Positions 29,889 to 38,433 of a DNA stretch of 64,000 nucleotides are shown piece by piece (position 1 is the stretch's first letter; every line of letters begins with the position of its first letter). The notes under the pieces were generated by a model that did no database searches, was not told the origin of the DNA, and was given only the letters and a program-made list of their open reading frames with translations. The DNA is from Halomonas faecis. Its GTDB lineage: Bacteria; Pseudomonadota; Gammaproteobacteria; Pseudomonadales; Halomonadaceae. The stretch is taken from contig NZ_JAACZO010000002.1 of assembly GCF_010993975.1 (NCBI RefSeq), positions 62,001 through 126,000 of the forward strand, in the 5' to 3' direction. The translations under genes and the position numbers were made by a program.

Positions 29889-30347
29889 CTATGTGAGATC
29901 GCTGCTTGCGACGAACACGGCCGTCAGGCGCTCGATGCCGGTCTGGTCTGCCTCGTTGAAGCGGTGTTTTAGGGGGCTATCCAGGTCGAGTACGCCCCAC
30001 AGGCGGTTGGCGGTGACGATCGGAACCACCAGTTCGGCACTGGAGGCCGCATCGCAGGCGATATGATCGGCTACGGCGTGGACGTCGTCGATGCGCTGCG
30101 TTTGTCGCGAGCGTGCCGCTGCGCCGCATACCCCCTTGTCGAAGGGAATGGGATGGCAGGCCGGCTTGCCCTGGAAAGGGCCGAGCGAGAGCAGTTCGGG
30201 TTGGCGCTGCAGGTAGAAACCGACCCAGTTGAGGTCGGGAACTGCCTGCATGAGGAAGGCGCTGGTCTGGGCGCTGTTGGTGAGCCAGTCGCGCGTGTCG
30301 AGCAGCGCCTCGAGCTGGCGGGCGAGCAGGTCGTAGTCAGGTGTCAT
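29889..30347 (-). CDS. Free methionine-(R)-sulfoxide reductase (GAF domain)
   Basis: A 152-residue single-GAF protein of the fRMsr (MsrC/YebR) family, which reduces free methionine-R-sulfoxide with thioredoxin in the cytoplasm. The three redox cysteines are at 64 (GKPACH), 74 (KGVCGAA) and 98 (HIACDA). LNWVGFYLQ and LWGVLDLDSPLKHRF are typical. The ATG at 30347 gives normal length; the open frame extends 37 residues further without resemblance. It lies beside the methionine importer, a sensible pairing. Confidence 0.92.
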   Translation of the reverse strand: MTPDYDLLARQLEALLDTRDWLTNSAQTSAFLMQAVPDLNWVGFYLQRQPELLSLGPFQGKPACHPIPFDKGVCGAAARSRQTQRIDDVHAVADHIACDAASSAELVVPIVTANRLWGVLDLDSPLKHRFNEADQTGIERLTAVFVASSDLT

Positions 30348-30551
30348 CTCGGCTCCTCGAACGCGCAGGGCCGGCACTGTGGCCGGCCCAAAGATTACAC
30401 GCATCGTTGTGTCTCTCGGGGCTGATCCGTTGGCAAGCCTGCGAGGAGGCGCTGTCAATACTTCCCTGTACGCGACCGATTCCTTCCCTGGAATCGGACC
30501 TCCTCTGCGGCTTGCCTCCGGCGCCCCTCGTGGCGAGCAATCGGGCTGCAG

Positions 30552-31346
30552 TTACTTCCAGCCGGGAACTGCCTGTGCTCCAAACAGCTCCTCGGCCTTG
30601 GCCTCGACCGCTTCGGTCTGATAGGCATCGACCAGCTGCTGGATGGCTTCGCGATCCTCATCGCCGCCGCGCACGGCGATCAGGTTGACGTAGGGCGATT
30701 CCGGACCTTCCTTGATCAGGGCGTCGTCCAGGGTCAGGCCGGCGGGTTGGGCGAAGGTGTTGTTGATGAAGGCCATGTCCACGTCGGGCAGGACGCGCGG
30801 CAGCTGGGCGGCCTCGATCTCACGGAATTCGTAGTCGTTGGGGTTGGCCACGATATCCAGGGGCGTGGCTTCCAGGTTCTCCGGGTCGTCCAGCTCGATG
30901 AGCCCCTGGTTGTGCATCAGGATCAGCGCACGACCTTCGTTGGAGGGGTCGTTGGGTAGCGCGATGGTGGCACCGTTCGGCAGTGCGTCGATGCTGTCAT
31001 GCTTCTCGGAGTAGGCGCCGATGGGGTAGACGAAGGTGTAGCCGGCCACTGCGAAGTCGTAGCCGCGATCCTCGACCATGGAGCGCATGTAGGGCTCGTG
31101 CTGGTAGGCGTTGGCATCGAGGCTGCCGTCGGCCAGGGCCGCGTTGGGGGTGACGTAGTCGGTGAACTCGATGATTTCCACCGTTAGACCGTATTCGCGT
31201 TCGGCGATCTCGGCAGCGACTTCCATCACCTCGGTCTCGGGACCGGCCACGGTGCCGACTTTGATGCCGTGCTCGTCGGCCAGGGCGGCACCGGCGCCCA
31301 GTGCCAGACTGGAAGCCAGCAGGGAATTCAGCAGTGTCTTGCGCAT
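30552..31346 (-). CDS. metQ: Methionine ABC transporter, substrate-binding protein
   Basis: A 264-residue NlpA/MetQ protein. The N-terminus MRKTLLNSLLASSLALG ends in ALADEHG and is a cleavable signal with no lipobox cysteine, unlike the lipoprotein MetQ of E. coli, so it should be free in the periplasm. IKVGTVAGPETEVMEVA, NAYQHEPYM and FINNTFAQPAGL line the methionine site in relatives. The ATG at 31346 follows GGAGG. Third gene of metNIQ, 92 bases after metI. Confidence 0.95.
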   Translation of the reverse strand: MRKTLLNSLLASSLALGAGAALADEHGIKVGTVAGPETEVMEVAAEIAEREYGLTVEIIEFTDYVTPNAALADGSLDANAYQHEPYMRSMVEDRGYDFAVAGYTFVYPIGAYSEKHDSIDALPNGATIALPNDPSNEGRALILMHNQGLIELDDPENLEATPLDIVANPNDYEFREIEAAQLPRVLPDVDMAFINNTFAQPAGLTLDDALIKEGPESPYVNLIAVRGGDEDREAIQQLVDAYQTEAVEAKAEELFGAQAVPGWK

Positions 31347-31403
31347 GTGTCGTAACCTCCTGTGATGATGATCCGATAATAACGGAATAAAAAGCACAAA
31401 TTA

Positions 31404-31420
31404 AATAGCCAAAAGCTATT
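31404..31420 (-). other. Small AT-rich hairpin between metI and metQ
   Basis: AATAGC-loop-GCTATT, followed on the minus strand by T-rich sequence. It could weaken or shape read-through from metI to metQ. The surrounding 92 bases are markedly AT-rich for this genome. Confidence 0.4.
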
Positions 31421-31438
31421 AATCAAGAGATTCCCTCT

Positions 31439-32092
31439 TCATTTGTGGTCGCTCTTGCGGACCAGATAATCCCCCAGGCTCTGGAAACCCTGCACCATCA
31501 CCACCAGGATCGCTACGGTGATGAGCATGATGGTGGGGTTGAAGCGGTTGTAGCCGTAGCGGATGCCCAAGTCGCCCAGACCGCCGCCACCCACGGCGCC
31601 TGCCATGGCCGAGTAGCTCACCAGCGTCACCACCGTCACGGTCAATGCCGTGAAGATGCCGCCGCGTGCTTCGGGCAGCAGCACCTTGAAGATGATCTGC
31701 CAGGGGGTTGCCCCCATGGATTGTGCCGCTTCGACCAGGCCGGGGTTGATCTCGTTGAGCGCCCCCTCCACCAGACGGGCGATGAACGGAATGGCGGCGA
31801 TGGTCAGCGGGACGGCGGCGGCATTGGTGCCGATGGAGGTGCCGACCAGCATCCGCGTGAAGGGAATGATCGCCACCATCAGAATGATGAAGGGGATCGA
31901 GCGACCGATGTTGGTGATCACGCCGAGCACGACATTGCTCACCGGCTGTGCCAGCACCTGGCCGGGGCGCGTCACATAGAGCAGCACTCCCAGCGGGATG
32001 CCGACCAGGGCGGCGATCACCCCGGAAATGGCCACCATGTACAGGGTGTCTAGGGTGGCCTGGAAGATCAGGTCAATCATTGCGCTGGACAT
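31439..32092 (-). CDS. metI: Methionine ABC transporter, permease
   Basis: 217 residues, the E. coli MetI length, with five membrane spans. FQATLDTLYMVAISG opens the permease, and the coupling helix region EAAQSMGATPWQIIFKVLLPEA carries the EAA motif (trimmed here to its key part EAAQSMGAT). The ATG at 32092 has GGAGGTG upstream and overlaps metN by 20 bases; MIDL at 32080 is an alternative. Confidence 0.95.
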   Translation of the reverse strand: MSSAMIDLIFQATLDTLYMVAISGVIAALVGIPLGVLLYVTRPGQVLAQPVSNVVLGVITNIGRSIPFIILMVAIIPFTRMLVGTSIGTNAAAVPLTIAAIPFIARLVEGALNEINPGLVEAAQSMGATPWQIIFKVLLPEARGGIFTALTVTVVTLVSYSAMAGAVGGGGLGDLGIRYGYNRFNPTIMLITVAILVVMVQGFQSLGDYLVRKSDHK

Positions 32093-33140
32093 GGCCGAGC
32101 ACCTCCACGTGCAGATCATGGGATTCGAGGTAGTCGAGGGCCTCGCGGGTCTTGTCCGGTGTGCCCATCAGTTCGGCGATCATCAGCCCCAGGGTGCGTT
32201 CCTGTATGGATTCCACCTTGGCCTGGAGAATGCTGACATCGACGCTGCACTCCCTTGCCAGTCGAGAAATCAGGGGGGTGGAGACGGCATCGCCGGAGAA
32301 GGCCAGGCGCACCACCGGGTGGTTGTTCCGGCTGGGGGTGTCTTCGAGGCGGTCGATCAGGGCGCGCGGCGGTTCGAGCTTGAGGAAATCGTTGAGGAAA
32401 TCGCGACCTAACCGGGTTTGCGGCGCCGTGAAGAAATCCCCCACCTCGGCTTCTTCCACCAGTTCGCCGTCGGAGATCAGGCTCACCCGGTGACAGATCG
32501 ACTTGACCACTTCCATCTCGTGAGTGATCAGCAGGATGGTCAGTCCCAGCTTGTGATTGATGTCGCGCAGCAGTGCCAGTATCGAAGCGGTGGTCTGTGG
32601 GTCCAGGGCGGACGTCGCCTCGTCGCACAGCAGCACCTTGGGGCGGCTGGCCAGTGCCCGGGCGATGGCCACTCGCTGTTTCTGACCGCCCGAGAGCTGG
32701 GCCGGGTATTGAGAAGCCTTGTCGTCGAGGCCCACCAGCTCCAGCAGGGGAGTGACGCGCTCGCGGATCGCGCTGCGCGGCATGCCCATCAGTTCCAGGG
32801 GCAGCGCCACGTTGGCGAACACGGTGCGATTGGTCAGCAGATTGAAGTGCTGAAAGATCATGCCGATGCCGTGGCGCGCCTCGTTGAGCGCTGGTCCCGA
32901 CAGGGCGGTGAGCTCCTGGCCATTGACGGTCACGGTGCCGGTGGTGGGACGCTCGAGCAGGTTGACGCAGCGGATCAGGGTGGACTTACCGGCGCCGGAG
33001 AGGCCGATGACGCCATGGATCCGTCCCGCTGGAACATGGAAGTCGATGTGCTTCAGGGCCTGGATCGTTCGCGGAGAGCCGTTATCATCGCGACGCCCCT
33101 TGAGCGTATAGGTCTTGGAAACGTTGTGGAGTCGAATCAT
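32073..33140 (-). CDS. metN: Methionine ABC transporter, ATPase
   Basis: 355 residues. Walker A GLSGAGKSTLIR, signature LSGGQKQRVAIARAL, Walker B LLCDEATSALD; the C-terminal ~100 residues form the NIL/ACT-like domain that binds methionine and slows transport when the cell is full. The ATG at 33140 starts MIRLHNVSKTY; the upstream extension is leader RNA. First gene of metNIQ, behind a SAM-II-type riboswitch. Confidence 0.96.
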   Translation of the reverse strand: MIRLHNVSKTYTLKGRRDDNGSPRTIQALKHIDFHVPAGRIHGVIGLSGAGKSTLIRCVNLLERPTTGTVTVNGQELTALSGPALNEARHGIGMIFQHFNLLTNRTVFANVALPLELMGMPRSAIRERVTPLLELVGLDDKASQYPAQLSGGQKQRVAIARALASRPKVLLCDEATSALDPQTTASILALLRDINHKLGLTILLITHEMEVVKSICHRVSLISDGELVEEAEVGDFFTAPQTRLGRDFLNDFLKLEPPRALIDRLEDTPSRNNHPVVRLAFSGDAVSTPLISRLARECSVDVSILQAKVESIQERTLGLMIAELMGTPDKTREALDYLESHDLHVEVLGHVQRND

Positions 33141-33185
33141 GAGTGCCACCGCAGGTGGGCGCCGGGCGGGCGAGTGCGGCGGGCG

Positions 33186-33211
33186 AAAAAAGGCCACCCT
33201 GTCGGGTGGCC
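33186..33211 (-). terminator. Intrinsic terminator in the metN leader
   Basis: On the minus strand GGCCACCC (33211-33204), loop, GGGTGGCC (33199-33192), then six T (33191-33186). It lies upstream of metN, so any transcript from the promoter at 33315-33343 must pass it. This is the expression platform of the riboswitch just upstream. Confidence 0.92.
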
Positions 33212-33225
33212 ATCAACGCTGGACA

Positions 33226-33299
33226 CACCCTTTTAGCTGCACTTCACACCGAGGCGAACCTCGGCGCAGGCGCCCGCAATCCGGGTACAAATCGGCGCC
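33226..33299 (-). ncRNA. SAM-II-type riboswitch (long-loop variant) of metNIQ
   Basis: Read on the minus strand. Stem P1 is GGCGCC (33299-33294) with GGCGCC (33274-33269). Its loop has the conserved GATTTG and ATTGC. After P1 comes an added hairpin CCGAGG-TTCG-CCTCGG (33264-33249), then GTGCAGCTAAAAGGGTG with the conserved GCTAAAA. Pseudoknot pairs are possible between TACCC (33287-33283) and GGGTG (33230-33226), and TTGC (33279-33276) and GCAG (33240-33237). These match the known SAM-II fold and its SAM-contacting bases. Rising SAM should stop methionine import. SAM-II is best known from alphaproteobacteria; the UUCG hairpin insertion makes this a long-loop form. Confidence 0.87.
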
Positions 33300-33314
33300 A
33301 AAATGTAGCGAAAA

Positions 33315-33343
33315 ATGCTAAGACAAAAGGCTGAAGCTGTCAA
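33315..33343 (-). promoter_or_regulatory. Sigma-70 promoter of metNIQ
   Basis: Minus strand TTGACA (33343-33338), 17-base spacer, TAGCAT (33320-33315). The start near 33308 would lie about 9 bases before stem P1 of the riboswitch, a close fit. Confidence 0.82.
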
Positions 33344-33536
33344 CGACCGCTGGGTTAGATTGGTGGCGGTCTGCATCACGGCAGGAAAAAAAACCATTGA
33401 TTGGTGTTAAAACGACGAAATGCTCCATGGCTGTGAGGATGGGATGTCCTGGTGGATGGACGCCGGAGCCACGACTTTCTACACTGCGCCTCTCGTTTTC
33501 ATCTTCCCGTACCCGGGAGCAGCGTGAGGATTGCCC

Positions 33537-34169
33537 ATGTTCACAGGCATCGTGCAGGGAATGGCGGAAGTGGTTGCCGTCCAGGAGGCCGAGGCGTTTC
33601 GCACGCATGTGGTGGTGTTGCCGCAAGCGCTGCGCGAAGGGCTCGAGACCGGCGCGTCGGTGGCTCACAATGGCGTCTGCCTGACGGTGACCGCCATCGA
33701 GGGTGAGCGGGTCAGTTTCGATCTGATGCGCGAGACGCTGGCGGTGACCAACCTTGGTGCGCTGGCGGTGGGCGATCGCGTCAATGTCGAGCGTGCGGCG
33801 AGGTTCGGCGACGAGATCGGCGGTCATGCGATGTCGGGCCACGTCATGGCAATGGCAGACGTGGTGGAGCTCGACGAGGCGCCCAACAATCGCCGGCTGT
33901 GGTTCGAGCTTCCGGAGGCGTTGGCGCGGTTCGTGTTCGTCAAGGGCTACATCGGGGTCGACGGGATCAGCTTGACCGTCGGGGCGGTACGTCCGGGGCA
34001 GGGCGGACAGGGCGCGCGCTTTGCCGTCGACCTGATTCCCGAGACGCTGTCCCGTACTACGCTGGGCGAGCGCGTGCCCGGTGCGCGCGTCAACGTCGAG
34101 ATCGATCCGCAGACTCAGGCCATCGTCGAGACGGTGGAGCGCGTACTGGCGTCGCGGTCGTCTGACTGA
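33537..34169 (+). CDS. ribE: Riboflavin synthase, alpha chain
   Basis: 210 residues made of two similar lumazine-binding halves. MFTGIVQG opens the first, and NGVCLTV and later VDGISLTV are the paired substrate motifs. It dismutates two dimethylribityllumazine molecules to riboflavin. The ATG at 33537 is the family start. The gene stands alone, away from other rib genes. The hairpin GCCTCGC-ATC-GCGAGGC at 34269-34285 may end it. Confidence 0.96.
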   Translation: MFTGIVQGMAEVVAVQEAEAFRTHVVVLPQALREGLETGASVAHNGVCLTVTAIEGERVSFDLMRETLAVTNLGALAVGDRVNVERAARFGDEIGGHAMSGHVMAMADVVELDEAPNNRRLWFELPEALARFVFVKGYIGVDGISLTVGAVRPGQGGQGARFAVDLIPETLSRTTLGERVPGARVNVEIDPQTQAIVETVERVLASRSSD

Positions 34170-34268
34170 AACATCCGTCGCGCCTGCGTTGGTTGCCGAG
34201 CTGGCGTATGGCCCACACTTTGCTTATACAGAGCGAACCGTGCCGCCACGGGTGACCCTGATCCAGTC

Positions 34269-34285
34269 GCCTCGCATCGCGAGGC
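34269..34285 (+). terminator. Hairpin after ribE
   Basis: Perfect 7-base stem with ATC loop, followed by CCCCTTT. It is 100 bases past the ribE stop, so a role as ribE terminator is plausible but not certain. Confidence 0.5.
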
Positions 34286-34357
34286 CCCTTTGGGTACCAT
34301 GAGCGGCTTTTCTCGCACCCTGGTCGATGACCAGCCTTAGCGCGCAGGAATGCCACC

Positions 34358-35662
34358 ATGCTGAATCGCCTGATCGACAACCAGTTCAAGCTCACCGAGC
34401 ACAATACCAGTGTGAAGACCGAGGTCATCGCCGGGATCACCACGTTCCTGACCATGGCCTACATCATCTTCGTCAACCCGAGCATCCTGTCCCAGACCGG
34501 CATGGATTCGGGGGCCGTCTTCGTCGCCACCTGTCTGGCAGCGGCCTTCGGCTGTTTGATCATGGGGCTGTGGGCCAATTACCCGATCGCCCAGGCGCCG
34601 GGCATGGGGCTCAATGCTTTCTTCACCTATGGTGTGGTGATGGGCATGGGTTACAGCTGGGAGGCGGCGCTGGGCGCCGTGTTCTTTTCCGGTTTCATCT
34701 TCTTTCTGCTCAGCGTGTTCAAGGTGCGTGAGTGGATCATTCATTCCATTCCGCTCTCCCTGCGGCTGGGCATCGCCGCCGGCATCGGCCTTTTCCTGGC
34801 GATGATCGCACTGCAGAACGCCGGGATCGTGGTGGCCAACGATGCCACTTTCGTGGCGCTGGGCGACCTCTCGGAGCCGGCCGCCATCTATGCGCTTCTG
34901 GGCTTCTTCGCCATCACGGCCATGGCCTACCTCAAGGTCACCGGCGCGGTGATGATCGGCATATTGGCCATCAGCGTGCTGGGGATGCTGCTGGGCCACA
35001 ACGAGTTCGGTGGCCTGATGTCCATGCCGCCTTCCATCGCTCCCACCTTCATGGCGCTGGATCTCACCGGGGCACTGGACGTCGCCATGCTCAGCGTCAT
35101 CTTCGCCTTTCTGTTCGTCGATCTCTTCGATACGTCAGGCACCCTGGTGGGCGTCGCCCAGCGTGGCGGTCTGCTCGACAAGGACGGCAAGCTGCCGCGA
35201 CTCAATCGTGCCATGATGTCCGATAGCAGTGCCTCCATGGCTGGCGCACTGCTGGGCACCTCGACCACGACCAGCTACATCGAGTCGGCGTCGGGCATCG
35301 CCTCCGGCGGGCGTACCGGTCTGACTGCCGTGGTGGTGGCGATCCTCTTCCTGGTGAGCTTGTTCTTCGCGCCGCTGGCCGGATCCATACCTGCCTATGC
35401 CACCGCCGGAGCCTTGCTTTACGTGGCGGTGCTGATGGCCGGCAGCCTGGCCCACGCCAACTGGGAAGATCCTACCGACGCGGCTCCGGTACTGATTGCC
35501 GCCCTGGCCATGCCGCTGACCTTTTCCATTGCCGAGGGCATTGCCCTGGGCTTCATCAGTTATGCAGCGATCAAGGCACTCTCCGGGCGCTTCCGCGACC
35601 TCAATCCCGCCGTGGTCGTGCTGGCGGTGCTGTTCGTGCTGAAATTCCTGTTCCTTGATTGA
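34358..35662 (+). CDS. NCS2-family purine permease (AzgA/PbuG type)
   Basis: A 434-residue inner-membrane protein with about 12 to 14 spans. The subgroup is shown by [38 protein letters not shown] and [24 protein letters not shown] (short parts of longer runs). Relatives import adenine, guanine or hypoxanthine with protons. It lies just upstream of apt and gpt, which would trap the imported bases. Confidence 0.92.
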   Translation: MLNRLIDNQFKLTEHNTSVKTEVIAGITTFLTMAYIIFVNPSILSQTGMDSGAVFVATCLAAAFGCLIMGLWANYPIAQAPGMGLNAFFTYGVVMGMGYSWEAALGAVFFSGFIFFLLSVFKVREWIIHSIPLSLRLGIAAGIGLFLAMIALQNAGIVVANDATFVALGDLSEPAAIYALLGFFAITAMAYLKVTGAVMIGILAISVLGMLLGHNEFGGLMSMPPSIAPTFMALDLTGALDVAMLSVIFAFLFVDLFDTSGTLVGVAQRGGLLDKDGKLPRLNRAMMSDSSASMAGALLGTSTTTSYIESASGIASGGRTGLTAVVVAILFLVSLFFAPLAGSIPAYATAGALLYVAVLMAGSLAHANWEDPTDAAPVLIAALAMPLTFSIAEGIALGFISYAAIKALSGRFRDLNPAVVVLAVLFVLKFLFLD

Positions 35663-35684
35663 TCACCCATCACCGAGACCTGCG

Positions 35685-36230
35685 ATGAGCATCTACGGCG
35701 ACTACATCAAGTCCGTGATTCGAACCGTCCCCGACTGGCCTCAGCCGGGGGTCAATTTTCGCGACATCACGCCACTGCTTCAGAACAGTGCGGCGTTTCG
35801 CAAGCTGATCGACAGCTTCGTGCACCGTTACCAGGAAATGGAGATCGATGCCGTTGCCGCCATCGACGCCCGCGGCTTCATCATCGGGGCGCCGCTGGCC
35901 TACGAGCTGGGCTGCAGCTTCGTGCCGGTGCGCAAGAAGGGCAAGCTGCCGTTTCGCACCATCAGCGAAACCTATACCCTGGAATACGGCGAGGCCGAGG
36001 TGGAACTGCATTCCGACGCCTTTCGCGAAGGGGATCGAATCCTGGTCGTCGATGATCTCATCGCTACTGGAGGAACCATGATGGCAGCGGCCAAGCTGAT
36101 CAGCCGGAGCGGCGGTCAGGTGGTGGAAACCGCCACCATCATCGACCTGCCCGATATCGGTGGGTCGCAGAAGATTCGCGAGGCCGGTTTCGGCGTCTTC
36201 GCCGTCTGTTCCTTCACCGAGGATGAGTGA
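35685..36230 (+). CDS. apt: Adenine phosphoribosyltransferase
   Basis: 181 residues. It makes AMP from adenine and PRPP. The PRPP loop is [29 protein letters not shown] and [14 protein letters not shown] are family marks. The ATG at 35685 (MSIYGDYIK) gives normal length; the frame is open 10 residues earlier, overlapping the permease stop. Confidence 0.96.
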   Translation: MSIYGDYIKSVIRTVPDWPQPGVNFRDITPLLQNSAAFRKLIDSFVHRYQEMEIDAVAAIDARGFIIGAPLAYELGCSFVPVRKKGKLPFRTISETYTLEYGEAEVELHSDAFREGDRILVVDDLIATGGTMMAAAKLISRSGGQVVETATIIDLPDIGGSQKIREAGFGVFAVCSFTEDE

Positions 36231-36237
36231 CGCCGCC

Positions 36238-36717
36238 ATGAGTACCCACCGCTATCACCAGCACTTCACCGTCTCCTGGGATCAGCTGCACCGCGACGTG
36301 CGTGAGCTGTGTCACCGGCTGATCGAACGCGATTTCGACGGCATCGTGGCGATCACCCGCGGGGGGCTGATTCCAGCGGCGCTCATTGCCCGCGAGCTCA
36401 ATGTGCGTCTGATCGATACCGTGTGCATCAAGAGCTACGATCACATGGATCAGGGCGGCCTGCAGGTGCTCAAGGGCATCGATCATGACGGCGAGGGCTG
36501 GCTGCTTGTCGACGACCTGGTGGACACCGGCAAGACGGCGCGCAAGGTGCGCGAGATGCTGCCCAAGGCGCATTTCGTCACCGTCTACGCCAAGCCCGAA
36601 GGCAAACCCCTGGTGGACCAGTACCTCACCGAAGTGGCTCAGGACTGCTGGATCCAGTTTCCCTGGGACATGGGGGTGGCCTACGTGGAGCCCCTGGCCG
36701 ACCAAGTCAAGCGCTGA
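36238..36717 (+). CDS. gpt: Xanthine(-guanine) phosphoribosyltransferase
   Basis: 159 residues, similar to E. coli Gpt (152). It makes XMP and GMP from the bases and [25 protein letters not shown] and the PRPP loop [12 protein letters not shown] are present (first quoted 20 residues of a longer run). The start at 36238 follows apt by 7 bases. Confidence 0.94.
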   Translation: MSTHRYHQHFTVSWDQLHRDVRELCHRLIERDFDGIVAITRGGLIPAALIARELNVRLIDTVCIKSYDHMDQGGLQVLKGIDHDGEGWLLVDDLVDTGKTARKVREMLPKAHFVTVYAKPEGKPLVDQYLTEVAQDCWIQFPWDMGVAYVEPLADQVKR

Positions 36718-36720
36718 ACG

Positions 36721-37416
36721 ATGAGCATGCCGCTTCCCGACAGCTGGCAGCAGTGGCTGGGGGCCGAGTTCCAGACTCCCTACATGCAGTCGCTGCGCGA
36801 TTTCCTGGCCGCCGAGAAGGCGGCCAGGAAGGTGATCTATCCTCACTCCTCCCACTGGTTTCGCGCTTTCGAGCTCACGCCCCTCGATCGGGTCAAGGTC
36901 GTGATCCTCGGCCAGGATCCCTATCACGGCCCCGGCCAGGCCCATGGCCTGTGCTTTTCGGTGCGCCCGGGCGTGGCGATCCCTCCGTCGCTGGTCAACA
37001 TCTACAAGGAGCTGGCCGCCGATGTCGGCTTCAAGCCGGTGGGCCACGGTTGCCTGGAGCACTGGGCGCGCCAGGGCGTGCTGCTGCTCAACACCTCGCT
37101 GACCGTGGAGCGGGGCAACGCCGGCGCGCATCGCGGCAAGGGCTGGGAGACCTTCACTGACCGGGCCATCGAGACCGTCAACGCTCATGCCGAGCCGTCG
37201 GTGTTCCTGTTGTGGGGCAGCCATGCCCGCCAGAAGAAGGCGCTGGTGGATACGTCCCGCCATCTGGTGTTGGAGTCGCCGCATCCCTCGCCGTTATCCG
37301 CTCATCGCGGCTTCTTCGGCAATCATCACTTTTCGCGAGCCAATGCATTCCTCGAGCAGCACGGTCGCGAACCCGTCGACTGGCAGCTGCCGGAAGATCC
37401 CGGCTACGCGCCTTAA
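36721..37416 (+). CDS. ung: Uracil-DNA glycosylase, family 1
   Basis: 231 residues. It removes uracil from [21 protein letters not shown] has the catalytic aspartate and tyrosine, and [11 protein letters not shown] the DNA-binding histidine loop. The start is 3 bases after the gpt stop; MPLP at 36727 is an alternative. Its product is the same base that Upp and UraA handle. Confidence 0.97.
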   Translation: MSMPLPDSWQQWLGAEFQTPYMQSLRDFLAAEKAARKVIYPHSSHWFRAFELTPLDRVKVVILGQDPYHGPGQAHGLCFSVRPGVAIPPSLVNIYKELAADVGFKPVGHGCLEHWARQGVLLLNTSLTVERGNAGAHRGKGWETFTDRAIETVNAHAEPSVFLLWGSHARQKKALVDTSRHLVLESPHPSPLSAHRGFFGNHHFSRANAFLEQHGREPVDWQLPEDPGYAP

Positions 37417-37441
37417 CCTCAACGGGGGATGCGGGTAGAAT
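37413..37441 (+). promoter_or_regulatory. Possible sigma-70 promoter of upp
   Basis: TTAACC (37413-37418), 17-base spacer, TAGAAT (37436-37441), overlapping the end of ung and 73 bases before upp. Confidence 0.5.
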
Positions 37442-37513
37442 GGCGCGCAATTTGTCGGTGCCGTCCATCCGACGAAGGTCGTTCCTGCCCACTCCGTCGT
37501 AATGAGGTCACCC

Positions 37514-38143
37514 ATGAGCGTACACGCCATCCAGCACCCCTTGGTCCAGCACAAGTTGGGACTGATGCGCGAAGCCGGCATCAGCACCAAGAGCTTTCGC
37601 GAGTTGGCCGGCGAGGTGGCCAAGCTGTTGACCTACGAGGCGACCCAGGATCTGGAACTCCAGACCCAGGATATCGATGGCTGGAGCGGTGAGAAAATTC
37701 CCGTGCAGCTGCTCAAAGGCAAGAAGGTCACCATCGTGCCGATTCTACGCGCCGGTCTCGGCATGCTCGACGGGGTTACCGACCTGATACCCAGTGCGCG
37801 CATCAGCGTGGTGGGGCTCTATCGCGACGAAGAGACGCTGGAGCCGGTTCCCTACTTCGCCAAGTTCGCCAACGATCTCGACGAGCGCCTGGCCATCGTC
37901 ATCGATCCCATGCTGGCTACCGGTGGCACCATGGTCGCGACCCTCGACATGCTGCGCGAGCGCGGCTGCCAGCACATGAAGGTGATCGTGCTGGTAGCGG
38001 CGCCCGAGGGCATCAAGCGCGTTCAGGATGCCTACCCCGATATCGAGATCTATACGGCCGGGGTGGACGATCATCTCGATGAGAACGGCTACATCGTGCC
38101 GGGGCTGGGCGATGCGGGGGACAAGATCTTCGGCACTCGCTGA
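37514..38143 (+). CDS. upp: Uracil phosphoribosyltransferase
   Basis: 209 residues, typical length. It makes UMP from uracil and PRPP. The PRPP loop is [12 protein letters not shown], and [13 protein letters not shown] and [23 protein letters not shown] (in parts) are uracil-binding. The ATG at 37514 (MSVHAIQHP) is preferred over one 12 bases earlier. A terminator follows. Confidence 0.97.
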   Translation: MSVHAIQHPLVQHKLGLMREAGISTKSFRELAGEVAKLLTYEATQDLELQTQDIDGWSGEKIPVQLLKGKKVTIVPILRAGLGMLDGVTDLIPSARISVVGLYRDEETLEPVPYFAKFANDLDERLAIVIDPMLATGGTMVATLDMLRERGCQHMKVIVLVAAPEGIKRVQDAYPDIEIYTAGVDDHLDENGYIVPGLGDAGDKIFGTR

Positions 38144-38167
38144 CGGCTCTATGCCTGACGGCTCTCT

Positions 38168-38210
38168 CGGCGGCTCGTGTTCATCCGTGAATACGAGCCG
38201 CCGTTTTTTT
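38168..38210 (+). terminator. Rho-independent terminator of upp
   Basis: Perfect 11-base stem (38168-38178 with 38193-38203) followed by seven T. Confidence 0.95.
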
Positions 38211-38329
38211 ACGGCATTGAGCGGTTTCGATACTGCGCTGCGATCTGCAGCTAAAGTATAATCGATATTTTATTGCTTTTTATTCAGTGGATTACCGCTC
38301 ATTAGGCGGATCTGGATAGCCGATCTCGT

Positions 38330-38347
38330 ATTTTCGTTAAGCAACAT
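38330..38347. promoter_or_regulatory. GlpR-like operator of the glycerol ABC importer
   Basis: ATTTTCG-TTAA-GCAACAT matches the 18-base GlpR consensus except three positions. It lies 87 bases before the first importer gene. A weak promoter (TGTCAA-16-TATGCT, 38351-38378) follows directly, so bound GlpR would block it. The rest of 38211-38433 is AT-rich and holds no gene. Confidence 0.58.
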
Positions 38348-38433
38348 GCGTGTCAAGGAATCGCGCCTGATCTATGCTGGCTGGACGTCGATTCTGATCG
38401 TCGCATCACCATAACGAACAATCGAGATCCGTC

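Larger units (their letters stand above)
33141..33536. other. 396-base divergent region between metN and ribE
   Basis: The metN side is filled by leader, terminator, riboswitch and promoter. The ribE side (33344-33536) holds a possible promoter TGGACG-17-TACACT at 33457-33485 and no FMN riboswitch (its conserved blocks are absent). No gene is supported; an ATG at 33213 on the minus strand opens a frame overlapping metN but has no good ribosome binding site. Confidence 0.65.

Noticed and set aside
30348..30551. Small gene between the sulfoxide reductase and metQ
   Set aside because: The frames have no ribosome binding site or family features; a CGATTCC/GGAATCG hairpin near 30477-30499 probably belongs to metQ termination.
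33120..33213. Possible leader peptide starting at ATG 33213 (minus strand) inside the metN terminator
   Set aside because: The nearest Shine-Dalgarno-like bases are about 14 bases away, the start lies in the terminator stem, and the frame runs out of phase into metN.
33344..33536. FMN riboswitch before ribE
   Set aside because: The conserved FMN-element blocks were looked for and are absent; only a moderate promoter is visible.
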